From contig JBLIOB010000188.1 in the NCBI GenBank assembly GCA_047639575.1, positions 1-8,214 on the forward strand: DNA of 8,214 nt, given 5' to 3'. The notes under the pieces were generated by a model, which did not search any database, was not told where the DNA came from, and saw only the letters and a list, made by a program, of their open reading frames with translations. A program made the translations under genes and the position numbers. Within the stretch, counting starts at the first letter, position 1, and every line of letters begins with the position of its first letter. Of the stretch, positions 1 to 6,921 are shown piece by piece. This DNA is from JBLIOB01 sp047639575 (GTDB lineage Bacteria; Bacteroidota; Bacteroidia; Flavobacteriales_D; Parvicellaceae).

Positions 1-91
1 CAGCTGCTTTTTCAATTTTAAGAATTTGATTAGACTGCGCGTGCAGTCCAAACCCTGTAATCGTAAAAAAAAGAAAAATAATCCACTTCAT
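1..91 (-). CDS. N-terminal end of an exported protein (partial, runs off the left edge)
   Basis: Reading the minus strand from an ATG at 91-89 gives an open frame to the window edge, about 30 codons. It begins MKWIIFLFFTITGFGLHAQS, a typical Sec signal peptide: a Lys, a hydrophobic core, and an AxA-like site (LHA) before Gln, the usual Bacteroidota signal peptidase I pattern. The mature part seen is only about ten residues (NQILKIEKAA), too short to name a family. It lies 68 bp downstream of the 449-residue exported protein on the same strand and could share its transcript, although a perfect TAnnTTTG box just before its ATG suggests it may also have its own promoter. Function unknown. Confidence 0.72.
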   Translation of the reverse strand, partial: MKWIIFLFFTITGFGLHAQSNQILKIEKAA

Positions 92-99
92 TTCAAACG

Positions 100-107
100 C
101 AAATGTA
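100..107 (-). promoter_or_regulatory. Candidate Bacteroidota -7 box (TACATTTG)
   Basis: The minus strand reads TACATTTG, a perfect match to the Bacteroidota -7 consensus TAnnTTTG, ending 8 nt before the ATG of the partial exported protein. No TTTG -33 element is visible at the usual ~19 nt spacing, so this is only half a promoter. If used, the 5' leader would be only a few bases. Confidence 0.3.
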
Positions 108-159
108 GGAAATGAAATAATATAACTTAGTCAGCTATGTGATGAATGGAAGACGGGAC

Positions 160-1509
160 TTAAGGGGTTAAAGGCTGTTTATATAAATATTGCTTTTGGC
201 CATCAGCACTTTTCTTGTACATATAATATGCAAAGCCATTTTTAATCCTAATTTTTTGAGGGAAGGTTTGTTTTATTAGAACATAAACGTTGATAATCTT
301 TCCTGTTTCTAAGTCAATTTTATGAAGTTCTTTTAGGCCTTTTCTTAAGAATTCGATGTAAACTTCTTTGGTGTCCATGTCAACATGAATCTTTTCATTC
401 CATTTTAGTTCATTGTGATATTTGATCTTGACTTTGTCTTGAATTTTTAAATCCTCATCGCATTTTATAATAAATCCATTCGTGTGATCAAAAACATAAA
501 TAAATTCATTTGTAGTAAATAATGGAGCATATTCTGGCTCACTTACCAATTCCCGATAAACTCCGGTCGCTTCTCTTTTAGTTCTCTCATCGTATAGTTG
601 AGCCACATTAATGTCGCCCATTACAGAAGATGATTCGTTGGAAGCGTAGTAAGATTTTTGCCACCAATGTTGCGCGTTGTCCGCACCTTCTTTGTCGAAA
701 ATCGTGAGCCTTTGGGGTACAAAGGAGTTGGTGTCTAACTTCGTGTAAACTATTTTTTGATTGTGATTAGTGATATCTTGTCGGTACATGTGTCCATTGA
801 AAGTGGTGACGATAGGTAAGATCTTTGACGAAAATTCATTGTAGCTAATTTTCGGGAATATGAAAATTGAATCATTAGCAACAATCAACTGATTAACCCA
901 ATCTGGAGTTACTACGTGGATATCCCCATTGTAGTTTTTATAAATGTTTTTGGATTCATTTAAAAGGAATTCCCTTTTGCTTCTGTTATTTCTGAAGTGT
1001 TCGATTCCTTTACTAAAGTCAAATTTTGGAATTTCTACTCGGTCTAAGTCGTTCGATTCGTAGTCAGTTAAAACTACAGTTGCACCTTTACCGCGAGACA
1101 GTAGTATGACCATTCTGTCGTTGAGTAATTCGTAATCTACCACCCAGCGTTTAGGGTTGTCATAAGCGATTAGTATTTTAGTAGCGTTCACACTTACTTC
1201 TGGAAGTTGGTCAACTTTTGAGACCATTTCTACTTTTAAGAATTCGTAATATTTAATTTCTGATCCTGTATATGAAACTGTTTCAAATCCTGGTTTAGAG
1301 AATACCACAAGTTTTGGTTGCTGATAAATATTGATAGTAAAATGCCCAAGAGAATCTGTGATTACGGATCTTTTCTGCGGAGATAAATAAACCCGAACGC
1401 CTTCTATTCCGGCTTTTAATTCAGGATCAATTACTTGACCTTTCAATTCAATTTGACTCCATGAAATGGAAGTTAAAAAAAGAGCTATGAGCAGGAGAGG
1501 AGTTCGCAT
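160..1509 (-). CDS. Exported protein with CarboxypepD_reg-like N-terminal domain
   Basis: This is a 449-residue protein with a clear signal peptide (residues 1-18, MRTPLLLIALFLTSISWS, cleavage before Q19). Residues about 20-97 resemble the carboxypeptidase regulatory-like beta-sandwich of Bacteroidota surface proteins: a KGQVID opening, then IEGVRVYL, a TDSLGHFTI turn, and a VFSKPGFETV strand. In TonB-dependent receptors this domain precedes a plug and barrel, but the protein is far too short for those and shows no plug. Residues about 110-449 contain many short beta-strands and aromatic residues (for example WVNQLIV, FIYVF, EVYIEFL), which would fit a beta-propeller or other all-beta fold, but no repeat is clear enough to name. 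It is probably periplasmic or outer-membrane associated. The start is supported by the signal peptide. Specific function unknown. Confidence 0.85.
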   Translation of the reverse strand: MRTPLLLIALFLTSISWSQIELKGQVIDPELKAGIEGVRVYLSPQKRSVITDSLGHFTINIYQQPKLVVFSKPGFETVSYTGSEIKYYEFLKVEMVSKVDQLPEVSVNATKILIAYDNPKRWVVDYELLNDRMVILLSRGKGATVVLTDYESNDLDRVEIPKFDFSKGIEHFRNNRSKREFLLNESKNIYKNYNGDIHVVTPDWVNQLIVANDSIFIFPKISYNEFSSKILPIVTTFNGHMYRQDITNHNQKIVYTKLDTNSFVPQRLTIFDKEGADNAQHWWQKSYYASNESSSVMGDINVAQLYDERTKREATGVYRELVSEPEYAPLFTTNEFIYVFDHTNGFIIKCDEDLKIQDKVKIKYHNELKWNEKIHVDMDTKEVYIEFLRKGLKELHKIDLETGKIINVYVLIKQTFPQKIRIKNGFAYYMYKKSADGQKQYLYKQPLTP

Positions 1510-1584
1510 ACAGAGGTATGATTCATTGTACGGTCAATTTCCATAAAGAGTTTCTTAAAAACGTCCGTCTGTAGTGTGGAAAAT

Positions 1585-2088
1585 TTACCTGTCCCGATAC
1601 TTGAGCAACACTTCACTGTCCCGATCAACCGTTCCTTCAAAAATAAAATTAAATCGGTCCAGTAGATTTTTAGACCTTTTATCATTGTCTTGTCAGATCG
1701 CATATACCGTATCTGAGTTCAGTTTATTCCTAGCATACGTGCGTCCTTCTTTTGTTGCTTAATTGGCATATCCGTGGCCCAAAAATTTTCGCAACAAAGC
1801 ATATCAAATATCAAGGTGTTCGAGGTATTCTCGCTTTACTAGGCTAACAACTCCGATTGGTAAATGATCCTCTTTTCGGAAAATGACCATGGTAGTATAT
1901 CCAAGTTCTCTAAGTTGCTTTAGAACTACAGATTCTATCCATTCCTTGCAAGCGTCCTCTGTTTTAATTTTCTTGTCACCGATGAATTCTAACCATCCTC
2001 GCGAATTAATTAAGGCTAAAAGAAATGTTGAATCACTCGTCTCAATATTACAGTGATACAATCGATCGGTATTAAGTTCTAATTCCAC
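1585..2088 (-). pseudogene. GNAT (RimJ/RimL-type) N-acetyltransferase, inactivated by three in-frame stops
   Basis: One continuous minus-strand frame of 167 residue positions, about the normal length of this family, encodes a recognisable GNAT acetyltransferase from a GTG at 2088-2086 to a TAA at 1587-1585. Its opening LNTDRL, the GWLEFIGDKKI segment, and PIGVVSLVKREYLEHLDI are typical of the Acetyltransf_3 (RimJ/RimL) group. The frame then meets TGA (1806-1804) where the family has Gly, as in DIGxA. It continues YALLRKFLGHGYAN, the acetyl-CoA-binding GxGxA-like motif, then TAA (1761-1759) where Glu is usual. It continues through ATKEGRTYARNKLNSDTVYAI to TGA (1695-1693), then QDNDKRSKNLLDRFNFIFEGT, the familiar C-terminal segment. 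Homology persists past every stop with no frame change, so this is decay by point mutation. The first piece (94 residues) lacks the cofactor site and should be inactive. The ancestor would have acetylated an amine on a protein or small molecule. Confidence 0.85.
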
Positions 2089-2168
2089 GCTTAAATTTAA
2101 AGAAAAGTCGCTGATTTAATGATAAATTTTCCAGCATAAGATTAGTTCAAAAATTGTAATTTAATAGA
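2089..2168. other. Divergent intergenic region (GNAT pseudogene / lipoprotein)
   Basis: This 80 bp AT-rich gap separates the divergent GNAT pseudogene and the barrel-like lipoprotein gene. It should hold the lipoprotein promoter. It contains a 10-bp palindrome TTAAATTTAA (2091-2100) and a weak -7-like TAATTTAA (2157-2164) with no TTTG -33 partner. No promoter can be assigned confidently. Confidence 0.35.
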
Positions 2169-2897
2169 ATGCACAAATGGAGTTCACCAATATTAATCTT
2201 CTTGCTGGCTAGTTGTACAGCCACGTACACTCCAGCAACCCTTGTTCCTCATAGTTTTGAAAGGAGCCAAGATTTATCTATATCTAGCACAGTTGGGGTG
2301 GATGGAGGCTTTGCTAACGTTGCATACTCTCCTGTAAAACATATTTATTTGCAAGGATCTGGTACGTTTTTAAGAAAAAGGAAATCAGCGAATAGCCTAT
2401 TCTCTGACCAACAATTCCATAAATCCGGTTTATTAGGATTAGGGGCTTATTTTACGATTAAGAAAAAGTACTTAATCGATTTACAGTACAATTATGGTGA
2501 AGGGTCATTTAATCATAATTTCACCAATAGTGGTAGTTCTTTTTGGAACTCTGGTACAGGGAATTATTATGTTGGCGACATGAGCGCTTCTTTTTCTTGG
2601 AAGGTTTCTAATAAATTTCAACATGGTGTTTCGCTTCGATTTGGATATGCAGGGACTAAGTATTCATGGGTAGGATCACCTTTTGACCTGTTTATCAATT
2701 ACAATGAAATTTATCGATCCACTCAGCAAGGTGCTAGCTACTATATGAAATTTAAGCATTCAAGCGGCTTTTCCTTGTTTGCTTCAGCCGGAATTTTCTG
2801 GGCGGAAGGAAGATGGATATTAATGAATGCTCCTACTGTCCGATTTGGTTTTACATACAGAATTAGAGGAGCGTTTGATCAAGGTGAAATTGAATAA
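2169..2897 (+). CDS. Outer-membrane lipoprotein with beta-barrel-like character
   Basis: The protein has 242 residues. It begins with a short lipoprotein signal (MHKWSSPILIFLLASC) whose lipobox LASC puts the lipidated Cys at residue 16; this supports the ATG start. The residues after Cys (TATYTP) lack the Lys/Asp/Glu-rich surface-export signal, so it probably faces the periplasm. The rest alternates polar and hydrophobic residues with many aromatic and Gly-rich turns (for example YLIDLQYNYGEGSF, ASFSWKV, HGVSLRFGYAG, FSLFASAGIF) and ends in VRFGFTYRIR, as expected for small outer-membrane barrel or barrel-like proteins. Bacteroidota carry many uncharacterised lipoproteins of this design, with a Y-x-P motif after the Cys and an 'AYSPVKHIYLQGSGTF'-like second strand. 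It is convergent with the kinase operon. Function unknown. Confidence 0.82.
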   Translation: MHKWSSPILIFLLASCTATYTPATLVPHSFERSQDLSISSTVGVDGGFANVAYSPVKHIYLQGSGTFLRKRKSANSLFSDQQFHKSGLLGLGAYFTIKKKYLIDLQYNYGEGSFNHNFTNSGSSFWNSGTGNYYVGDMSASFSWKVSNKFQHGVSLRFGYAGTKYSWVGSPFDLFINYNEIYRSTQQGASYYMKFKHSSGFSLFASAGIFWAEGRWILMNAPTVRFGFTYRIRGAFDQGEIE

Positions 2898-2919
2898 ATT
2901 AAACTTATCACAGCTGCAA

Positions 2920-3033
2920 CTATTGGATCAACAACTTCTTCGTTTGTTTGCCAATTTGAACGAAGTAAATTCCCTTTGCCTTTCCTGTTGAATCTAGACT
3001 AAAGTTTGGCAGGTTCAACTGAGCGCTAATCAG
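2920..3033 (-). pseudogene. Remnant of a T9SS type A sorting domain (3' end of a lost gene)
   Basis: The minus strand holds an open stretch with no start codon that reads LISAQLNLPNFSLDSTGKA, then KGIYFVQIGKQTKKLLIQ, then TAG (2922-2920). The KGIYFVxI...KKLxIQ-stop ending is the hallmark of the C-terminal sorting domain that sends Bacteroidota proteins through the type IX secretion system. Only about the last half of a normal 70-80-residue domain remains. The frame meets TAA at 3036-3034, overlaps the last codons of the kinase gene, and is one base out of its frame. The likely origin is a deletion that removed the rest of a secreted-protein gene. It also contains a 7-bp inverted repeat (CTTCGTT 2938-2944 / AACGAAG 2959-2965) whose significance is unclear. 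It is not expected to make a functional product. Confidence 0.7.
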
Positions 3034-3994
3034 TTAACTCATTAATTACCCTATCGCTGATTGCCAAGGAGTATTGGTTTATTTTATAATGACCGGGCAT
3101 CCACCCTTGTAGAAAACGAACGAAATCTGCCCAAGCGTAATAGTATAGCTCTCTCCACTCTTTTTCAAGTTCATTGAAATTGATTTTTTCGTGATACTGA
3201 GAAATATGTTTTTTTAATTGATTGAAGTAATAATCCAACAGTAGTTTTTCCTGAGATTCGCATTCTTGATCCGTCAAGCAGCTACTTAAGAAATAAGCAA
3301 CATCCTTCATGCCACATCCTTTTCCGGTATATTGAAAGTCCACCGCCATTACATTGGCGTCTGCAGCGAAACAAAAGTTTGCAACTTTAGCATCTCCATG
3401 AATAATCGTTTGATACTTGCAGTTATTAAGTACATCATCGATTCTGGATGCAGCCTTTTTTAGAGGGTTATTTGGCATTGCCGTAAACTCATCAGGACGT
3501 GTGGAAAGATGCCAATAGCTACCACGGTCCCAAAGTCCTTTATCTGATACATTAAGATTCGTAGCATGAAATGTAGCCAACCAACTCAAACAAGATTTAA
3601 TTTCTAAAAGAGTTAAATCAGATTTTCTGGCCGAGAAACCCAATGCATTTACATCTTGTAAAATGATAATATGCTCCTCATTATGAGAGTAAGTTCCAAA
3701 ACATTTGGGATACTTTAATGACTCCTGATTATTTTGAAAATCTCGATACCAGTTCATTTCCACTTCATAAGATTTTACTTTACGTTCATGTGAAAAACGA
3801 GTGCTCCATCCTTTAGGATGATCAGTGTGTGTTGGGAATTTGATGTGTTTAACTACGAACGTATGATCATCAAGTATCGACCTAACCCGTACAATTCTGC
3901 CGTAACCACTCCAGAGCGATTGTATAGTGCCTTCTTCAATAAAATTTGGATCTGAAATCGCCTGACCTACAATTTCTCTAAAAAATTGTGACAT
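3026..3994 (-). CDS. Phosphotransferase, APH / ecdysteroid-kinase-like
   Basis: This 322-residue cytoplasmic protein has the key motifs of the aminoglycoside phosphotransferase / choline kinase superfamily, closest by eye to the ecdysteroid-kinase-like (CHK, DUF1679) branch. An N-lobe Lys sits in FVVKHIKFP (K49). A hinge-like ILQDV lies at 111-115. The catalytic loop is IIHGDAKVANFCF, with HGD at 199-201 and the metal-binding Asn at 206. The DFG-equivalent is VDFQYTGKG (D219), followed by GMKDVAYFL, the conserved D-[LV]-A/x-Y-F element of the family. It should transfer the ATP gamma-phosphate to the hydroxyl of a small molecule; the substrate cannot be told from sequence. No signal peptide is present. 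It is the last gene of the dnaB operon: its ATG follows the upstream TAA after 3 nt, which suggests coupled translation. All catalytic residues are intact. Confidence 0.85.
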   Translation of the reverse strand: MSQFFREIVGQAISDPNFIEEGTIQSLWSGYGRIVRVRSILDDHTFVVKHIKFPTHTDHPKGWSTRFSHERKVKSYEVEMNWYRDFQNNQESLKYPKCFGTYSHNEEHIIILQDVNALGFSARKSDLTLLEIKSCLSWLATFHATNLNVSDKGLWDRGSYWHLSTRPDEFTAMPNNPLKKAASRIDDVLNNCKYQTIIHGDAKVANFCFAADANVMAVDFQYTGKGCGMKDVAYFLSSCLTDQECESQEKLLLDYYFNQLKKHISQYHEKINFNELEKEWRELYYYAWADFVRFLQGWMPGHYKINQYSLAISDRVINELTD

Positions 3995-3997
3995 TGT

Positions 3998-5257
3998 TTA
4001 CGTCTTCTGCGGCTGCTTCTTAGCTGCTGGAAATAAGATGTTATTCAAGATTAATCGGTAACCAGCTGAGTTTGGAAAAAGGTCTAAATCAGTTGGAGGA
4101 TCTCCTACATAATGTCTCCAATCCTCAGGGTCATGCCCTCCATAAAAAGTCCATTGTCCTTTGCCAAATTCGCCATGAATGTATTTAGCCGTGCCTATAG
4201 ATTTGTTCTCGCCCATAACCAGAACGTTACTCTTGATGTATTTCTTGTAGAAGTCAGTTGTCTGTCCCATAAAGCCATCTACAATAGTGGTGTGGTTTTG
4301 GCAAAGCATTGTTGGCACAATGTCCCATTTTGCACTAAAATCGAATAAGGTAAACTTGTCGTTTTGTTCTGGAACCACATGCGCTTTAGTTCCGTCAATA
4401 TCCGAAAACTCATATTCCATCGGATTCATTTTTAACCTGAAATCCTTAAAGGCAAAAGTTTCGTCATACTTAAGCTCGTTTTGAGCATTAGGGTCAGGCG
4501 CGTCCCCATCAAACATATAGTCACAAATATCAGTATGCTGCGCGGCTAATGCAATGTCATATGAATCCGTTCCTGAACACATCGTAAATAAAAATCCGCC
4601 ACCGGCTGTATAATTACGAATGCTTAAAGCTACTGACCTTTTCATTTCAGACACTTTACCAAAACCTAGTTTGGTTGCCATTGATTCAGCACTAGATTGT
4701 TGTTTTTTATACCAAGGAGCGTTTCTATAACTTCTATAAAATTTTCCGTACTGTCCAGTAAAGTCTTCATGATGAAGGTGCAGCCAATCATATTCAGGAA
4801 GTGAACCGGCAACTACGGCAGAATCATAAACAGTCTCATAAGGAATTTCCGCATACGTTAAAACCAAAGTTACTGCATCATCCCATGGTTGTTTTCCATC
4901 TGGAGAATAAACTGCAATTTTTGGAGCCTTTTGAAGTGCTACAACCTCCTGGTTAACCTCAGGATCTGAAATTTTAGCTTTGATTTGTTGGGCCTGAACG
5001 TCAGCAATTTTTTCAAAAGAAACGCCTCTAATAATTAGTTCTTCTTCAATCGTTTTGTAATAATCAATTAAAAAAGATCCACCTCTATAATTAAGAAGCC
5101 ATTCTACTTCGATGTCATTTTGCAATACCCAATAAGCAATTCCATATGCTTTGATGTGGTTGTTCTGACTTCCGGCATCCATAGGAATTAACAACTTCGC
5201 TCCAAACACAAAGTTTGAAATCAAAATTGAAAGTATGATTACTAAATATTTTTTCAT
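3998..5257 (-). CDS. Exported protein with class I glutamine-amidotransferase-like fold (role unknown)
   Basis: This 419-residue protein has an N-terminal signal peptide (about residues 1-20, MKKYLVIILSILISNFVFGA), so it probably acts in the periplasm. The mature part starts LLIPMDAGSQNNHIKAYGIAYW, with WLLNYRGGSF at 53-62. Residues about 112-245 look like an amidotransferase/ThuA-type flavodoxin-like fold: KIAVYSPDG, then LHLHHEDF (159-166), then GGGFLFTMCSGTDSYDIALAA (219-239), whose Cys227 sits where a nucleophile elbow would be. A second conserved-looking region is HGEFGKGQWTFYGGHDPEDW (361-380). As I recall, relatives in Bacteroidota are often auto-named 'asparagine synthetase B', but I see neither an N-terminal Cys2 amidotransferase domain nor the ATP-pyrophosphatase loop of AsnB, and an exported asparagine synthetase makes little sense. 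Its ATG lies 1 nt after the dnaB stop (TAG-A-ATG), so it is very likely cotranscribed with dnaB. Catalytic activity is not established. Confidence 0.8.
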   Translation of the reverse strand: MKKYLVIILSILISNFVFGAKLLIPMDAGSQNNHIKAYGIAYWVLQNDIEVEWLLNYRGGSFLIDYYKTIEEELIIRGVSFEKIADVQAQQIKAKISDPEVNQEVVALQKAPKIAVYSPDGKQPWDDAVTLVLTYAEIPYETVYDSAVVAGSLPEYDWLHLHHEDFTGQYGKFYRSYRNAPWYKKQQSSAESMATKLGFGKVSEMKRSVALSIRNYTAGGGFLFTMCSGTDSYDIALAAQHTDICDYMFDGDAPDPNAQNELKYDETFAFKDFRLKMNPMEYEFSDIDGTKAHVVPEQNDKFTLFDFSAKWDIVPTMLCQNHTTIVDGFMGQTTDFYKKYIKSNVLVMGENKSIGTAKYIHGEFGKGQWTFYGGHDPEDWRHYVGDPPTDLDLFPNSAGYRLILNNILFPAAKKQPQKT

Positions 5258-5258
5258 T

Positions 5259-6842
5259 CTAAAATGGCGTATCGTCTAATCCCTGATTGATGTCGAAATT
5301 GTCGTCATTCGGATCTTTCGAATCATTTCCAAAATCATTATTCATACTAGACCCTACAATTCTTGATCCAGAATCAAAATCTTCATTCGGCTCCATGCTA
5401 AATGGATCGCCTCCAGCACCAACTGTTTCCATGTTGGTAAACTTTGCTAAATGAGGAATAAACTTCAAATTAACAGATGCCAAGGATCCATTTCTATGTT
5501 TTGCTATGATAATCTCGCCAGTTCCAATCGTTGAATTTCCATCTTCATCTTCCGTAATTCCATAGTATTCCGGTCGATAAATGAAAGACACAATATCAGC
5601 ATCTTGCTCAATCGCTCCAGATTCTCTCAAATCCGATAGCATTGGTTTTTTATCTCCACCTCTTGTTTCTACCGATCTACTTAATTGTGAAAGCGCGATA
5701 ATCGGAATGTTTAATTCTTTTGCGATCTCCTTAATAGATCTAGATATAGAGGAAATTTCTTGTTCTCTATTTCCTCCTTTTCCTCCTGCTGTCATCAATT
5801 GGAGGTAATCAATAACGATTAATTCAATGTTATGTTGCTGTTTTAATCTTCTAGCTTTTGCTCTAAGTTCAAAAATCGACAGCCCAGGAGTATCATCAAT
5901 AAAGATCGGTGCTTTGGACAATGCTCCGATTCTAGCATGCAGTTGTTGATATTCATGAGGAGCAAGATTTCCTTTCCTTAGTTTATCCGCTGAAATTTCA
6001 GATTCACTGGCAATCAATCTGTTTACCAATTGAATCGAACTCATCTCAAGAGAGAATACAGCAACAGGATGTCCAAACTGAACAGCACAATTTCGAGCCA
6101 TGGATAAAACAAATGCAGTTTTACCCATACCTGGTCTAGCGGCTAATACAATCATATCAGATCGTTGCCAGCCTGATGTGATCCGGTCTAAGTCTGTAAA
6201 TCCAGAATTAATACCTGATACGCCATCTTTTTGATTTTGATTTTGTTCAATCTGATCAATGGCCAGCTTCATAATTTGGCTCATTGAATCGTAATTCTTT
6301 CTAATGTTTCCTTCAGCAACTCCGTAAAGTTCTGACTCCGCCCGATCTAATAAATCAAATACGTCAGTGGTTTCATCGTAGGCATTCCGAATCGTTTCGC
6401 CAGAAATTCGAATTAGTTCTCTCATGATATACTTCTGAGAAATAATTCTTGCATGCGTTTCTGCGTGGGCGGTGGAAGCAACTCTGTTAGTTAGTTGGGA
6501 AATATAATAAGGCCCACCAACTAGATCAAGCTCTCCTTTAGACCTTAATTTATTGGTTACCGTTAATATGTCAATTGGTTCAGACGCTCCAAACAAATCC
6601 ATGATCGCAGCATAGATCTTTTGATGACCTGCTTTGTAAAAGCTTTCTGGCTTCAGAATATCAATTACATCATTAACCGGATTTTTCTCCAACATCAATG
6701 CTCCGAGTACGGCTTCTTCAAGATCAACAGCTTGGGGTGGTAATTTACCACCTTCTACAGGATTAGAGAAGTTACCTTTTTTAATAGATCTTCCCTTGTT
6801 TCCTTGCTGCGAAGTTTGCCCTTGTACGTTCGTATCACTCAT
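5259..6842 (-). CDS. dnaB: Replicative DNA helicase DnaB
   Basis: The hexameric helicase that unwinds DNA at the replication fork. The 527-residue protein has the normal order: a polar N-terminal extension (1-33); the helical N-terminal DnaB domain (about 35-140, from PPQAVDLEEAVLGALM), which also binds primase; a linker (about 180-205); and the RecA-like ATPase domain from GVSGINSGFTDLD (207-219). Walker A is ARPGMGKT (235-242). The catalytic Glu lies in FSLEM (E266). Walker B is LIVIDYLQL (D345). The DNA-contact/sensor segment is LSQLSRSVE (384-392), and KHRNG (448-452) carries the arginine finger. There is no intein. A flexible acidic tail (about 472-527) ends GLDDTPF, resembling the C-terminal tip of SSB. 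It is the first gene of an operon with the amidotransferase-like and kinase genes. Start: ATG at 6842; an upstream TAnnTTTG box supports it. Confidence 0.97.
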   Translation of the reverse strand: MSDTNVQGQTSQQGNKGRSIKKGNFSNPVEGGKLPPQAVDLEEAVLGALMLEKNPVNDVIDILKPESFYKAGHQKIYAAIMDLFGASEPIDILTVTNKLRSKGELDLVGGPYYISQLTNRVASTAHAETHARIISQKYIMRELIRISGETIRNAYDETTDVFDLLDRAESELYGVAEGNIRKNYDSMSQIMKLAIDQIEQNQNQKDGVSGINSGFTDLDRITSGWQRSDMIVLAARPGMGKTAFVLSMARNCAVQFGHPVAVFSLEMSSIQLVNRLIASESEISADKLRKGNLAPHEYQQLHARIGALSKAPIFIDDTPGLSIFELRAKARRLKQQHNIELIVIDYLQLMTAGGKGGNREQEISSISRSIKEIAKELNIPIIALSQLSRSVETRGGDKKPMLSDLRESGAIEQDADIVSFIYRPEYYGITEDEDGNSTIGTGEIIIAKHRNGSLASVNLKFIPHLAKFTNMETVGAGGDPFSMEPNEDFDSGSRIVGSSMNNDFGNDSKDPNDDNFDINQGLDDTPF

Positions 6843-6849
6843 AGATTAT

Positions 6850-6857
6850 CAAAGATA
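6850..6857 (-). promoter_or_regulatory. Candidate Bacteroidota -7 box for dnaB (TATCTTTG)
   Basis: The minus strand reads TATCTTTG, a perfect TAnnTTTG, ending 7 nt before the dnaB ATG. No TTTG -33 element lies at ~19 nt spacing. If used, the dnaB operon transcript would be nearly leaderless. The same box-to-start distance is seen for the partial gene at the left edge. Confidence 0.35.
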
Positions 6858-6921
6858 ACTTGAAATTGTTCTGCTTAGGTCTAATTTTCGTATTAAAGCT
6901 ATCAACACGTTTTACAGACGG

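Noticed and set aside
1589..1625. 10-bp direct repeat CTGTCCCGAT, 27 bp apart
   Set aside because: The flanking bases do not match, so it does not look like a tandem duplication. It can arise by chance in the end of the GNAT frame.
1485..1703. Minus-strand open frame of 72 codons
   Set aside because: It lies in another frame over the GNAT pseudogene and the start of the 449-residue gene. The family-like residues are in the pseudogene frame, and this translation resembles nothing recognisable.
1574..1762. Plus-strand open frame of 62 codons
   Set aside because: Antisense shadow of the GNAT pseudogene; no recognisable domain or signal.
1693..1806. Stop-codon recoding (TGA read as Gly or another residue) to rescue the GNAT frame
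   Set aside because: The frame also contains a TAA, and none of the intact genes in the window has an in-frame TGA, which would be expected if TGA were a sense codon here. That no intact gene ends in TGA is not informative with only five ends.
2938..2965. 7-bp hairpin (CTTCGTT / AACGAAG) as a bidirectional terminator for the convergent genes
   Set aside because: The 14-nt loop is long, the stem is short, and no T-run follows on either strand. It also lies inside the T9SS-tail remnant, whose coding history can explain it.
4112..4484. Two plus-strand open frames inside the exported amidotransferase-like gene
   Set aside because: Both are antisense to a well-supported 419-residue gene and show no domain or signal peptide.
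5581..5808. Plus-strand open frame inside dnaB
   Set aside because: Antisense shadow of the conserved ATPase domain of DnaB.
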